A stretch of DNA of 64,000 nt from CAVQBP01 sp963723205 (GTDB lineage: Bacteria; Bacteroidota; Ignavibacteria; Ignavibacteriales; Ignavibacteriaceae), in NCBI GenBank assembly GCA_963723205.1, contig CAVRQC010000024.1, forward strand, positions 248,001 to 312,000. The letters run 5' to 3'. This document shows, one piece after another, positions 47,560-56,212 of this stretch. A model generated the notes under the pieces. It did no database searches. It saw only the letters and a list, made by a program, of their open reading frames with translations, and had not been told where the DNA came from. Numbering within the stretch: position 1 is the first letter of the stretch; each line of letters opens with the position of its first letter. The position numbers and the translations under genes are program-made.

Positions 47560-47976
47560 ATGAATTCAAATATTGGTTTGGAAATTAAACTTCCCAAAGT
47601 TCCTGATATTGAAATGGTGGCAGTCGAAAGTCTGCAGATAATGGGAAGACACCTGGGCATTTCTGAAGACAAGCTCGGAGAAGCAAAGATAATAGTAACT
47701 GAAGCAATTATTAACGGTTTTGAACATTCGGGGGATGATAATCCTTATGTCCAGGTTGAGTTTACAATGGATAAGGAAAAGCTTATAATTCTTGTAACGG
47801 ATTTTGGTCATGGCTTTGAACCTGAAAAGGTTGAGGAACCGAATATCAGCAGTAAACTCCATAGTTCATATAAACGCGGCTGGGGATTAAAATTAATGAA
47901 ATCAATGTCTGATGATCTGATTATTGAATCAAGCCCTAGCGGAACAAAAATAACAATTATTAAAAAATTAGTTTAA
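47560..47976 (+). CDS. RsbW-type anti-sigma factor serine kinase
   Basis: 138 residues, a lone HATPase_c_2 domain: N box VTEAIINGFEHSGDD, G1 box VTDFGHGFEP, G2 region RGWGLKLMKSMSDD. Family role: binds and inhibits a sigma factor and phosphorylates a STAS antagonist. Eleven bases before the STAS gene at 47988, and followed by a PP2C phosphatase gene, giving a full partner-switching set. No sigma factor gene is adjacent. Confidence 0.9.
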   Translation: MNSNIGLEIKLPKVPDIEMVAVESLQIMGRHLGISEDKLGEAKIIVTEAIINGFEHSGDDNPYVQVEFTMDKEKLIILVTDFGHGFEPEKVEEPNISSKLHSSYKRGWGLKLMKSMSDDLIIESSPSGTKITIIKKLV

Positions 47977-47987
47977 GCGGAGTAATA

Positions 47988-48323
47988 ATGGTTGAAGAAT
48001 TTAGTCTGACTTCGGAATTAAAAGAGAATAAATTAATAATTAATACAGCAGGATATATTAATAATACCGGAGGGGAGAAAATTGTTCAGGAATTTAATAA
48101 GCATAATAATGTAAACAGGCTGATACTGAATCTGGAAAAATCAAATGTTGTAAATTCAATTGGTATTTCGCACCTCATTGAGATAATAGAAATATTGAAT
48201 GACAGGAATGGCAAGCTGATATTTACAAACCTGGCTCCGATTGTTGAAAAGACTTTTACGATTATGGGATTATTTAAGTTTGCGGATAAGGCTGACAGTG
48301 TTGAATCAGCTTTGGAAAAATGA
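47988..48323 (+). CDS. STAS-domain anti-sigma factor antagonist
   Basis: 111 residues, one STAS domain. Likely phosphorylated Ser in VVNSIGISHL. Immediately after the RsbW-type kinase, which should phosphorylate it; the propeller-PP2C downstream should dephosphorylate it. Distinct from the STAS protein at 20619. Confidence 0.88.
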   Translation: MVEEFSLTSELKENKLIINTAGYINNTGGEKIVQEFNKHNNVNRLILNLEKSNVVNSIGISHLIEIIEILNDRNGKLIFTNLAPIVEKTFTIMGLFKFADKADSVESALEK

Positions 48324-48439
48324 TCTTCTTAAAAAAATGAAAACTATTAAAACTTTAAAAATCAATACTCTCCGGTATAATGATTAAAGTAAATTTTAAA
48401 TAAAAATCATTACAAAAGTTTCAAAGGTAAGAGGTAAAT

Positions 48440-51400
48440 ATGTCTTTTTTCAGGCTGCGGCTTTCTTCAATTTTGCTTGCATTTTTATTCATTAGCTCTA
48501 CCCGGATTTTTGCCCAGCATAAATATAACTTCGAACATATCTCAATTCCGGACGGCTTATCAAATAACTCGGTAAACTGTGTTGTACAGGATCGATACGG
48601 TTTTCTCTGGGTTGCAACAACCGATGGATTGAACCGCTACGACGGCTATAATTTTAAAATATATAAAAATGATCCCGGCAATAAAAAGTCGCTGCCGAGT
48701 AATGATAATTTTTCCTTATTGGTCGATAATAACGGGACTTTATGGATTGGTACATTCGGAGGCGGTTTAGCAAAATTTAATTATGCTGACGAAACATTTA
48801 GTACTTTTTATCCTGATTCAAATAATCTTAACTCCCAGGCAAATAATATTTTAAATATTGCACAGGACAGTAAGAGCCGGATATGGCTTTTAACTCAAAG
48901 CGGTATTTTCACTCTCGACAGAGCAACATATAAAATTAAACCGTGCTATTTAAAAGACGGAAAAAATAAAATAAGGATTACAACTCCAAGTCTTGCATTT
49001 TTACAGACATCTTCTGGCGATATTTATTCAGCGGCCGGGGCTTACGGTATTATTAAATATAATGAAGAAACAAACCTGTTTGAAAATGTAAATGTCGGTC
49101 CTAAGAATCCTTTTGATTTTAATGACCTGCCGATATTTGATCTTTCAGAAGATAAGACAGGTAAAATATGGATCAGCAGTGCAACAGGATTGTATAATTA
49201 CGACCCTCATACAGGCAGCTTTAATGAAATAGATCTTTTTAAAAAAGTTAAACAATCTGATATTTTCACAAATGCCGTAACTGATGTTTTTCAAAGTGAT
49301 GACGGAATTCTCTGGATTGCTGCCCAGTCACACGGTATCTATCTTTACAACATGAAGACCAGCGAGGTCAGGTCTTTAAATGAGTCGGAATTCCCGGCAA
49401 CAGTAAATAATTCAAACCGGTTTTTCCGTTTTTTCAAAGATGATTTCGGCATTTTATGGATTACTACTTTTACAAACGGTTTATTAAAACTGGACTTTCA
49501 GAAAGAACCTTTCAGGCTTTTTGCAAATTCCAAAGGGACAGTTAACAGCTCAAATAATATATTGTCAATTTATAAGCCGGATAATAATCGTATTGCCTGG
49601 CTTGGTACTGATGACGGACTATTAAAATATAATATGGATGAAAAATCATCAGTTCAGTTTCAAAATATAAAGGGGAAGACAAATTCAATTGCCGGTAATA
49701 CTGTTAGAAGTATTGTGGATGGCTCAGCCGGACAAATATGGCTTGGGACAAACAGCGGCTTAAGCATGATGAATACCCGGAGCAATGTTTTCACAAATTA
49801 TGATTTGACTGATAAAACAAACCACTATGATATTAGTTATAATAACATAAGAAGTCTCTCTATGGATGCATATGGAAATTTATGGGTAGCTGCCGGCATT
49901 GGTATGGCAAAATTTAACACCAGAGACAAGACAAAGCAGTTTATTCCAAATTTTATTAGCCTCACTTATAATTCAAATCTTCTTAATTTTATTGCCTCTG
50001 ATGCAGCAGAAGGTAATCCTCTTGCCGCGCTCACAAAAGTCGGTGATTATCAGAATTTAAAAAAGGATTTTAGTCTGCAAAAAAAGACCGATGTTTTAAT
50101 TGTCAGCGTTGGAGAGGGATTATCTTCTCCCGGGATGGTGGATTACGGATGGCTCCAGAATTCCAAGGGGGACACCATCTGGACAGCAAAAGATTATTTA
50201 AAATCTTTTTATTTAAGCGGAGATTTCAAAAACCGTATCCATGTTGGGTTATTATCTCTTAAAAAAGATAATTATGTTTTAAGATATATTTCGGATGACA
50301 GCCATTCTTACGGAAAATGGAATGCTGAAGCCCCGATAGATTCTGCTTTGTGGGGGATCCAGGTATTTGATTTATCAGGTTCAAATGTAAATAATTTAAA
50401 AAGTTTGCTTTCCGGCTCTGGAAATCGTCCCTTTATTAATACTACAGGTTTCGTCCAGAAGGTTAAATACCAGAATGACGGGACTGTTTTGATTGGAACA
50501 TCAGATGGTTTGTTTAAATATGATATCAGAAAAAACTCGGTTGAAAACTTACAGAATGATTCAAAAACATTCTCAAATCAAAATTTAAAACGGATAAATG
50601 ATATTTATGTTGACAGAAATAAAATTGCATGGATCGGAACCGACGGCGGTTTAATTAAATATGACGAGAATAAAAATACGTTTAAATTTCTTTACGACAA
50701 AAATGGTTTACCATCAAATTACATAATGGCTATCGAAGAAGATTCTTTTGGAAATTTATGGCTTAGTACACTTAATGGCATTTCAAAATTTAATAAAGAT
50801 ACTGAACATCCTATTTTTATTAATTATGATGTTAAAGACGGACTGCAGGGGTATTCGTTTAACAGGCGCTCTTCATTTAAGAGTAAAGACGGGGAATTAT
50901 TCTTTGCCGGTCCGAACGGATTCAATACTTTTCATTCAAGTAATATTAATAAAAAGCTGCCTAAAATTAACATTACCCAACTGAAAGTTAATAATGAGGT
51001 AGTTACTCCTGCTACACAAAATTCGCCGTTAACAAAAAGTATACTGGATACAAAATACCTGGAACTGCCGTACAGCCAGAATAATATCTCTTTTGATTTT
51101 ACTGCCATACAGTTCTCCAGACCTGAAAAAAATCAATATGCATACATGCTGGAAGGATTTGATAAAAAAGGCTGGATTTATGACAATAGAAGATTTGCAA
51201 CTTATACCAACCTGCCTCCCGGGAACTATGTCTTTAAAGTTAAAGCATCAAATGGTGACGGAGTATGGAATGAAGCCGGAACATCAATTCATATCAAGGT
51301 TTTTTCTCCCTGGTGGAGAACAGTATGGGCTTATATTGGTTATGCTTTTATTTTCGGATTAATAATATTTGGTGTTGATAGAATCCAGAGAAGAAGATTA

Positions 51401-52195
51401 TTAGCAAAGGAAAAAGTTGCAGCACAAATCAGGGAAGCTGAACTGCGTGCTCAGATTGCAGAAAAAGAAAGCGAAAGAAAATCGTATGAACTGGAAGAAG
51501 CCAGGAAGCTTCAGCTGTCAATGCTCCCAAAAGAAGTCCCGCATCTTCCCAACCTCAGTATAGCAGTATATATGAAAACTGCTACCGAAGTCGGCGGGGA
51601 TTATTATGATTTCCATCTTCATTTAGACGGAACACTAACGGTTATCCTTGGTGATGCAACCGGGCACGGTATGATGTCTGGAATGATGGTTTCCATTATG
51701 AAGTCTCTTTTTATGTCCGATCGATCAAACAGGGCGCTTAAACCATTTTTTGAGAATGCAAGTGCGGCAATTAAAGATATGCGTCTTGGAAGATTAATGA
51801 TGGCGCTTTCCTGCGTTCAATTTCATAATCATAAAATAATAACCACAAATGCGGGTATGCCCCCTTTATTTATTTACAGGAAAAATACTCAGTCTGTTGA
51901 GGAAGTTGCTTTAAATAATATGCCTCTGGGAGCAATGAAGGGAACTGCCTATGATATAATGGAATTAGACATTGAACAGGGGGATGTATTGTTATTAATG
52001 AGCGACGGTTTTGCAGAATTGAAAAATGAAAAAGGTGAAATGTTCGGCTACAGGAAAGCAAGGAACAGTTTTGAAGAAACTGCCAGGAAAGAACCGGATG
52101 AGATTGTCGAGTATTTAAAGAATACCGGAATTCAATGGACAAACGACGAAGACCCGGAAGATGATGTAACTTTTGTAGTTATTAAAGTAAAATAA
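48440..52195 (+). CDS. Beta-propeller sensor with PP2C (SpoIIE/RsbU-type) phosphatase output
   Basis: 1251 residues. Signal peptide, Reg_prop propeller (about 35-510 and 670-850), an extra domain inserted between blades (about 515-665; GEGLSSPGMVDYGWL, DDSHSYGKWNAEAP), Y_Y_Y domain (ending near 955), membrane helix (near 965-985), coiled coil (985-1030) and cytoplasmic PP2C phosphatase with GGDYYDFH (near 1053), GDATGHG, MSDGFAEL and DDVTFVVIK. It should sense a periplasmic ligand and dephosphorylate the STAS protein encoded just upstream. The sensor half is the same type as in the 1319 and 21484 regulators. Confidence 0.9.
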   Translation: MSFFRLRLSSILLAFLFISSTRIFAQHKYNFEHISIPDGLSNNSVNCVVQDRYGFLWVATTDGLNRYDGYNFKIYKNDPGNKKSLPSNDNFSLLVDNNGTLWIGTFGGGLAKFNYADETFSTFYPDSNNLNSQANNILNIAQDSKSRIWLLTQSGIFTLDRATYKIKPCYLKDGKNKIRITTPSLAFLQTSSGDIYSAAGAYGIIKYNEETNLFENVNVGPKNPFDFNDLPIFDLSEDKTGKIWISSATGLYNYDPHTGSFNEIDLFKKVKQSDIFTNAVTDVFQSDDGILWIAAQSHGIYLYNMKTSEVRSLNESEFPATVNNSNRFFRFFKDDFGILWITTFTNGLLKLDFQKEPFRLFANSKGTVNSSNNILSIYKPDNNRIAWLGTDDGLLKYNMDEKSSVQFQNIKGKTNSIAGNTVRSIVDGSAGQIWLGTNSGLSMMNTRSNVFTNYDLTDKTNHYDISYNNIRSLSMDAYGNLWVAAGIGMAKFNTRDKTKQFIPNFISLTYNSNLLNFIASDAAEGNPLAALTKVGDYQNLKKDFSLQKKTDVLIVSVGEGLSSPGMVDYGWLQNSKGDTIWTAKDYLKSFYLSGDFKNRIHVGLLSLKKDNYVLRYISDDSHSYGKWNAEAPIDSALWGIQVFDLSGSNVNNLKSLLSGSGNRPFINTTGFVQKVKYQNDGTVLIGTSDGLFKYDIRKNSVENLQNDSKTFSNQNLKRINDIYVDRNKIAWIGTDGGLIKYDENKNTFKFLYDKNGLPSNYIMAIEEDSFGNLWLSTLNGISKFNKDTEHPIFINYDVKDGLQGYSFNRRSSFKSKDGELFFAGPNGFNTFHSSNINKKLPKINITQLKVNNEVVTPATQNSPLTKSILDTKYLELPYSQNNISFDFTAIQFSRPEKNQYAYMLEGFDKKGWIYDNRRFATYTNLPPGNYVFKVKASNGDGVWNEAGTSIHIKVFSPWWRTVWAYIGYAFIFGLIIFGVDRIQRRRLLAKEKVAAQIREAELRAQIAEKESERKSYELEEARKLQLSMLPKEVPHLPNLSIAVYMKTATEVGGDYYDFHLHLDGTLTVILGDATGHGMMSGMMVSIMKSLFMSDRSNRALKPFFENASAAIKDMRLGRLMMALSCVQFHNHKIITTNAGMPPLFIYRKNTQSVEEVALNNMPLGAMKGTAYDIMELDIEQGDVLLLMSDGFAELKNEKGEMFGYRKARNSFEETARKEPDEIVEYLKNTGIQWTNDEDPEDDVTFVVIKVK

Positions 52196-52258
52196 GAACG
52201 ATTAGTGCGCAGAACCGGAGTGCTGAACTACGAACTATAAGTTGCAGAGTCCCGCACG

Positions 52259-52279
52259 GCTCAGTTCTCCAGAACTGAG
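52259..52279. repeat. REP palindrome
   Basis: CTCAGTTCTCCAGAACTGAG beside the 3' end of the RAYT gene, as at 35599. Confidence 0.75.
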
Positions 52280-52307
52280 ATGTTAGAACTTCGTGCAAAG
52301 ATTAAGT

Positions 52308-52898
52308 TTAATCAATAACAATATAATCCGGATGACAATACGTTCCTCCCCAATTCTTCCAATCTTCCACTAATCCTGCACTAACCGGATTGAGCAAAAC
52401 ATATTTTATTATAAAATATAATTCAATATCATCACGTACCAATCGATCAAAATTTTCAGCCTGCCAGAATGCTCCATTTCGTTTAAGCATTTTGTTTGCT
52501 CTTCTTCCTGAAAATTTTTTAATTGAACCCATTATTTTATCAACATCTCTCTCTTTAGTTAGCAAGTCAAAGACGAAGTGTATATGATTTGGCATTATAC
52601 AGTAACATATAATTTTATAATCCTTCCCTTCATAAAAATAAAGAGACGATTTACATATCTCCATAATTTCAGGATTTCTTAGATGGTAAACATTATTAGA
52701 TGGCTTACCAAGCAGAGAATCGTACTTTTTGAATGTCTCTTTATAATTTAATCTCAGGTTCTCATGGTTAATCTGTTGTTTTAATTGGTCAAGTTCATTA
52801 GAACGAATACTTCCATAGAGACAGGAAGTTACAAAATAAATCCCTTCATTATAATAAAGATGGGGTAAATTTCTCCTGTGAAAATGCTTGGTCCGCAT
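52308..52898 (-). CDS. REP-associated tyrosine transposase (RAYT), copy B
   Basis: 196 residues, very similar to copy A: HUH motif in YCIMPNHIHFVFDL, catalytic Tyr expected in IIKYVLLNPVSAG. Both copies are intact, so the family may be active or recently duplicated. Flanked by REP palindromes. Confidence 0.93.
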   Translation of the reverse strand: MRTKHFHRRNLPHLYYNEGIYFVTSCLYGSIRSNELDQLKQQINHENLRLNYKETFKKYDSLLGKPSNNVYHLRNPEIMEICKSSLYFYEGKDYKIICYCIMPNHIHFVFDLLTKERDVDKIMGSIKKFSGRRANKMLKRNGAFWQAENFDRLVRDDIELYFIIKYVLLNPVSAGLVEDWKNWGGTYCHPDYIVID

Positions 52899-52945
52899 GT
52901 CACAAATTATTAAAAATTAGTTTTAATTGAAATTACCATTCACCT

Positions 52946-52967
52946 GCTCAGGACTGGAGTCCTGAGC
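52946..52967. repeat. REP palindrome
   Basis: GCTCAGGACT / AGTCCTGAGC palindrome on the 5' side of RAYT B. Compared with 36307-36328 it carries paired changes in both arms (AGAACT to AGGACT and AGTTCT to AGTCCT) that keep the pairing. Confidence 0.8.
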
Positions 52968-53005
52968 TACGAGCTACGATGATACGAATTGTAACGTCCC
53001 GCGTA

Positions 53006-53026
53006 GCTCAGTTCTCCAGAACTGAG
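53006..53026. repeat. REP palindrome (inverted orientation)
   Basis: CTCAGTTCTCCAGAACTGAG, counterpart of 36397-36417. Confidence 0.75.
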
Positions 53027-53123
53027 ACATTAGAACTAAGATGTTAAAATTGAGTATCTAGAAATGAACCCGGTTCTGAGAATTTATTAAAGATTCTACC
53101 GGATGCGCAATAAATCATAATAA

Positions 53124-53142
53124 TTGCGCATTCAGTACAAGA
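53124..53142 (+). promoter_or_regulatory. Shared motif, instance before the permease/DUF6090 cluster
   Basis: TTGCGCATTCAGTACAAGA, a full match to TTGCGCANNNAGTACAAGA, and part of a perfect inverted repeat ATGCGCAA (53103-53110) / TTGCGCAT (53124-53131). About 180 bases before ATG 53324. Confidence 0.6.
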
Positions 53143-53265
53143 CCTCAAAAAAATACATAATTATCTTAAGATTAAAGTTTATTTGAATCCCTTTTCATAT
53201 TGAAAACTCTTTGTAAGAAAATGATTTCATTAATTGATTAAGAATTAGCAAAAGGGTAAAAAAGA

Positions 53266-53322
53266 ATGAAAGTTTTTAGAAATATCCGTCAAAAACCGAT
53301 ATCAAAAACTGAATTTCATTAA
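53266..53322 (+). pseudogene. Truncated DUF6090-type gene start
   Basis: 18 codons: KVFRNIRQK as in the DUF6090 proteins downstream (KIFRNIRQK), then diverging and stopping at 53320-53322, one base before the permease ATG. Either a remnant of a fifth array member or a short leader peptide. Confidence 0.65.
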
Positions 53323-53323
53323 A

Positions 53324-54631
53324 ATGGAAAATAAAAATAGCGAGCATTTAAAACGGGAAATCAGGATTTTCGGATTGAGTGCAAATATTATCAATATAGT
53401 TATTGGTGCGGGCATATTTGTCCTGCCTGCTTTAGTTACCGGTGTATTGGGCAGAGCAAGCATAATTGCCTACCTTTTTTGCGGCCTTCTTATAACGCTT
53501 ATCATGCTGTGCTTTGCAGAGATCGGAAGTAAAATTATAATAAGCGGCGGCGCTTATTCTTATATTGAAGTTGTTTTAGGCAGATATCCCGGTTTTATAG
53601 CTGCATTTTTCTTTTTGTTGGCCGGTGTCACTTCCGATGCAGCAGTAGCCAATGCAGTTGCCGATGTTGCCGGATCATTGTTCCCCTTCATGCAAGCCGG
53701 AATAATCCGTCTTCTCATTTTTCTGATAATTTTTGCCGGACTGGGCTACATAAACATTATAGGAGTGAAAGATGGCGTTGGTTTTGTAAAAATGATCACC
53801 CTCGCTAAAATTATTCCACTGATATTTATTCTTTTAATCGGTACCAAAGATTTATCGGTATCACATCTTGTTTGGGACTCAATGCCATCTGTTACTAAAA
53901 TTGGAGAGGCTTCTCTTCTTTTATTTTTTGCTTTTATGGGCGCCGAGTCCGCATTGTCGGTTAGCGGAGAAGTACGTCATCCCCAAAAAACAATTCCTAA
54001 AGCAATTTTTATCAGTATTGCGTTTATTTTATTTATCTACATTTTTATTCAACTGATATCACAGGCAATTTTAGGCTCTGCATTATCCGGATACACTGAA
54101 AATACATTGGGCCATGTTGCCGGGAAAATAGTCGGACCGGTCGGACTTGTACTTATGACCATAGGTGCAGGAGTTTCTATGTTTGGGAATCTCAGCAGTG
54201 AAGTGTTAAGCATTCCCAGTGTATTATATGCAGTTTCAAACGACAGACTTATCCCTGTAAAAATACTTAGTAAAATTCACTCAAAATTTGCTACACCCTA
54301 TGTTGCTATAATAGTATATGCCGGGCTCGACTTTTTATTCGCTTCAACCGGAGGTTTCAAAGAACTGGTTATAGTGTCCAGTGCATCTGTTTTGTTGATA
54401 TACCTGGGTGTTGCAGTCGCAGTAATTAAGCTCAGGCTCACCGGCGAAAAGCACAGTCGAGGAGATCATTTCAGAATCCCGGGCGGAATAGTTGTACCCG
54501 TTTTGACTGTTTTGGTTATCACCTGGTTTCTTTCAAACCTCAAACAAAATGAGATCATCGGGGTAGCTGTTTTTTTTGTTGTATTGAGCATTATTTATCC
54601 TTTAATAAACTTCAAAAAAGTATTTAAATAA
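53324..54631 (+). CDS. APC-family amino acid permease
   Basis: 435 residues with about 12 membrane helices. N-terminal APC pattern: IIIGAGIF-like INIVIGAGIFVLPA in helix 1, GGAYSYIEVVLGRYPGF in helix 3, FMGAESALSVSGEVRHPQKTIPKA in helix 6. Inner membrane amino acid/proton symport or exchange. Its stop overlaps the ATG of the first DUF6090 gene by one base (TAATG), so it is coupled to that array. Substrate not predictable. Confidence 0.9.
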   Translation: MENKNSEHLKREIRIFGLSANIINIVIGAGIFVLPALVTGVLGRASIIAYLFCGLLITLIMLCFAEIGSKIIISGGAYSYIEVVLGRYPGFIAAFFFLLAGVTSDAAVANAVADVAGSLFPFMQAGIIRLLIFLIIFAGLGYINIIGVKDGVGFVKMITLAKIIPLIFILLIGTKDLSVSHLVWDSMPSVTKIGEASLLLFFAFMGAESALSVSGEVRHPQKTIPKAIFISIAFILFIYIFIQLISQAILGSALSGYTENTLGHVAGKIVGPVGLVLMTIGAGVSMFGNLSSEVLSIPSVLYAVSNDRLIPVKILSKIHSKFATPYVAIIVYAGLDFLFASTGGFKELVIVSSASVLLIYLGVAVAVIKLRLTGEKHSRGDHFRIPGGIVVPVLTVLVITWFLSNLKQNEIIGVAVFFVVLSIIYPLINFKKVFK

Positions 54632-55449
54632 TGAAAATCTTTAGAAACATAAGGCAGAAACTCGCAGCAGAAAACAAAGTAATGGCTTACCTGCGTTATG
54701 CAATCGGAGAAATTTTTTTAGTAGTAATTGGAATTTTAATTGCACTGCAGGTAAACAATTGGAATTCAGCCAGAATAGAAAAAAATAAGGAGTTCGTTTA
54801 CCTTAAGAATATTAAACGCGACTTAATAGAACAGAATAAATCAATTGATGAACAGATGAATACTGAATTTGGTTTTTCAAAAACAGCTAAATCAATTTTA
54901 AAATATTATAAAGAGCATCATAAATTCAAGGTTGACAGCTCTTTTACATCATCAATTGGAAGCTTAACCAGTCGAAGAACTTTTGTAAAAATCAATCCTA
55001 CTTACACCGAACTGCTCTCGTCAGGGAATGTTGACATTATCAGCGATAATAAGTTTAAAGGCGACCTTATAAACTACTACCAGGAATTAGAACGTTTAGA
55101 GCTAATCATTAATAAAAATAATAATTTATTTACTGATGAAGTTTTCGTACCTGGAGTCACTAGGTTGAGCGAAGTTCAAGTGTCTTCTATATATGATGAA
55201 ATATTAACTTCGAAAATACTAACTCAAAATCAAAAAGATACTTTAGCAAATTACGTACACCTGAATGAAAATAATTTAAAAGCTATCACCGCTGCCCAAC
55301 TTAAAAAACCGGAAAATCAACTCACGATGATAAATTTAATAAATTTTAGGTACCTGCTTGCGAATCTTCATTGCGCTATGCTAATGATCCAAAAAGATAA
55401 AACACAAACACTAATAGATGAATTGAATTCAACTTATGAAAATCTTTAG
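54631..55449 (+). CDS. DUF6090-type membrane protein 1
   Basis: 272 residues. N-terminal 45 residues (KIFRNIRQKLAAENKVMAY, then RYAIGEIFLVVIGILIALQ) are nearly the same in all four array members: a basic amphipathic stretch, one membrane helix and the motif VNNWN. The rest is a largely helical, charged domain that differs between members. Overlaps the previous and next genes. Function unknown; DUF6090 assignment is by the N-terminal signature. Confidence 0.75.
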   Translation: MKIFRNIRQKLAAENKVMAYLRYAIGEIFLVVIGILIALQVNNWNSARIEKNKEFVYLKNIKRDLIEQNKSIDEQMNTEFGFSKTAKSILKYYKEHHKFKVDSSFTSSIGSLTSRRTFVKINPTYTELLSSGNVDIISDNKFKGDLINYYQELERLELIINKNNNLFTDEVFVPGVTRLSEVQVSSIYDEILTSKILTQNQKDTLANYVHLNENNLKAITAAQLKKPENQLTMINLINFRYLLANLHCAMLMIQKDKTQTLIDELNSTYENL

Positions 55450-56203
55450 AAATGTAAGACAAAAACTCGCTGCCGAAAACAAAGTAATGGCGTATTTACG
55501 TTATGCAATTGGCGAAATTTTACTAGTCGTTATTGGGATTTTAATTGCACTGCAGGTTAACAACTGGAATGAACAAAGAAAACTAAATAATGAATGCAAA
55601 GAACTGATCAAATCTCTAATTTCCGATTTCAAGGAAACCCGTGAGATCATAGCAGTAAAAGAGGCCGAAAATACGGAGGCAATTAATAGAACTTCCTGTT
55701 TTTTGTCGCTTTCATATACAAATAATGATAACGTTCCGGTTGATTCACTTCAATATTATTTATCCGGTGCTTTTAGATTACCCTTTTTTGTACCAACGCT
55801 TACTTCTTACGAACAGGCAGTTGCAACCGGTAAAATAGGTTTAATTAAAGATAAAGCATTTTTGAAAGACATTACTGAATTTTTTACAGCCTATAATCTG
55901 TACAACCAACAGAAAGATATTGGCGGCCGGATGTTTTATATGGGATCAATTTGGGAACTGCGCAAAGAAGTTGGCAACTTAGCTTCTTTATCCGGAATTA
56001 ACCGCAGTAGGAATGGAACACGGAAAACTTTTCCGCAGGCCTATAGGTTTTCCGATAAAGAATACCGTGCATTTATAAAAAAACCTGAAGTTTTTGCGGC
56101 AATTGATAATATGCGAACTGTCTTTTACAATGTGCAGGACAGTTTTAAAAATATGGATAAGGAAGCACAATCAATAATTAAGGAACTGGAAAAATTAAAA
56201 TAG
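55436..56203 (+). CDS. DUF6090-type membrane protein 2
   Basis: 255 residues, same N-terminal module. The ATG lies inside the end of gene 1: the bases encoding its YENL-stop also encode the MKIFR start here in another frame (14-base overlap). The body contains FFVPTLTSYEQAVATGKIGLIKD, similar in layout to the other members. Confidence 0.75.
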   Translation: MKIFRNVRQKLAAENKVMAYLRYAIGEILLVVIGILIALQVNNWNEQRKLNNECKELIKSLISDFKETREIIAVKEAENTEAINRTSCFLSLSYTNNDNVPVDSLQYYLSGAFRLPFFVPTLTSYEQAVATGKIGLIKDKAFLKDITEFFTAYNLYNQQKDIGGRMFYMGSIWELRKEVGNLASLSGINRSRNGTRKTFPQAYRFSDKEYRAFIKKPEVFAAIDNMRTVFYNVQDSFKNMDKEAQSIIKELEKLK

Positions 56204-56212
56204 TTGAATCAA

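Larger units (their letters stand above)
52200..53170 (-). mobile_element. REP/RAYT unit B
   Basis: Second copy of the module at 35540-36570: RAYT gene, flanking REP palindromes and the trailing inverted-repeat motif in the same order. It sits between the PP2C gene and the DUF6090 cluster. Boundaries approximate. Confidence 0.8.
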
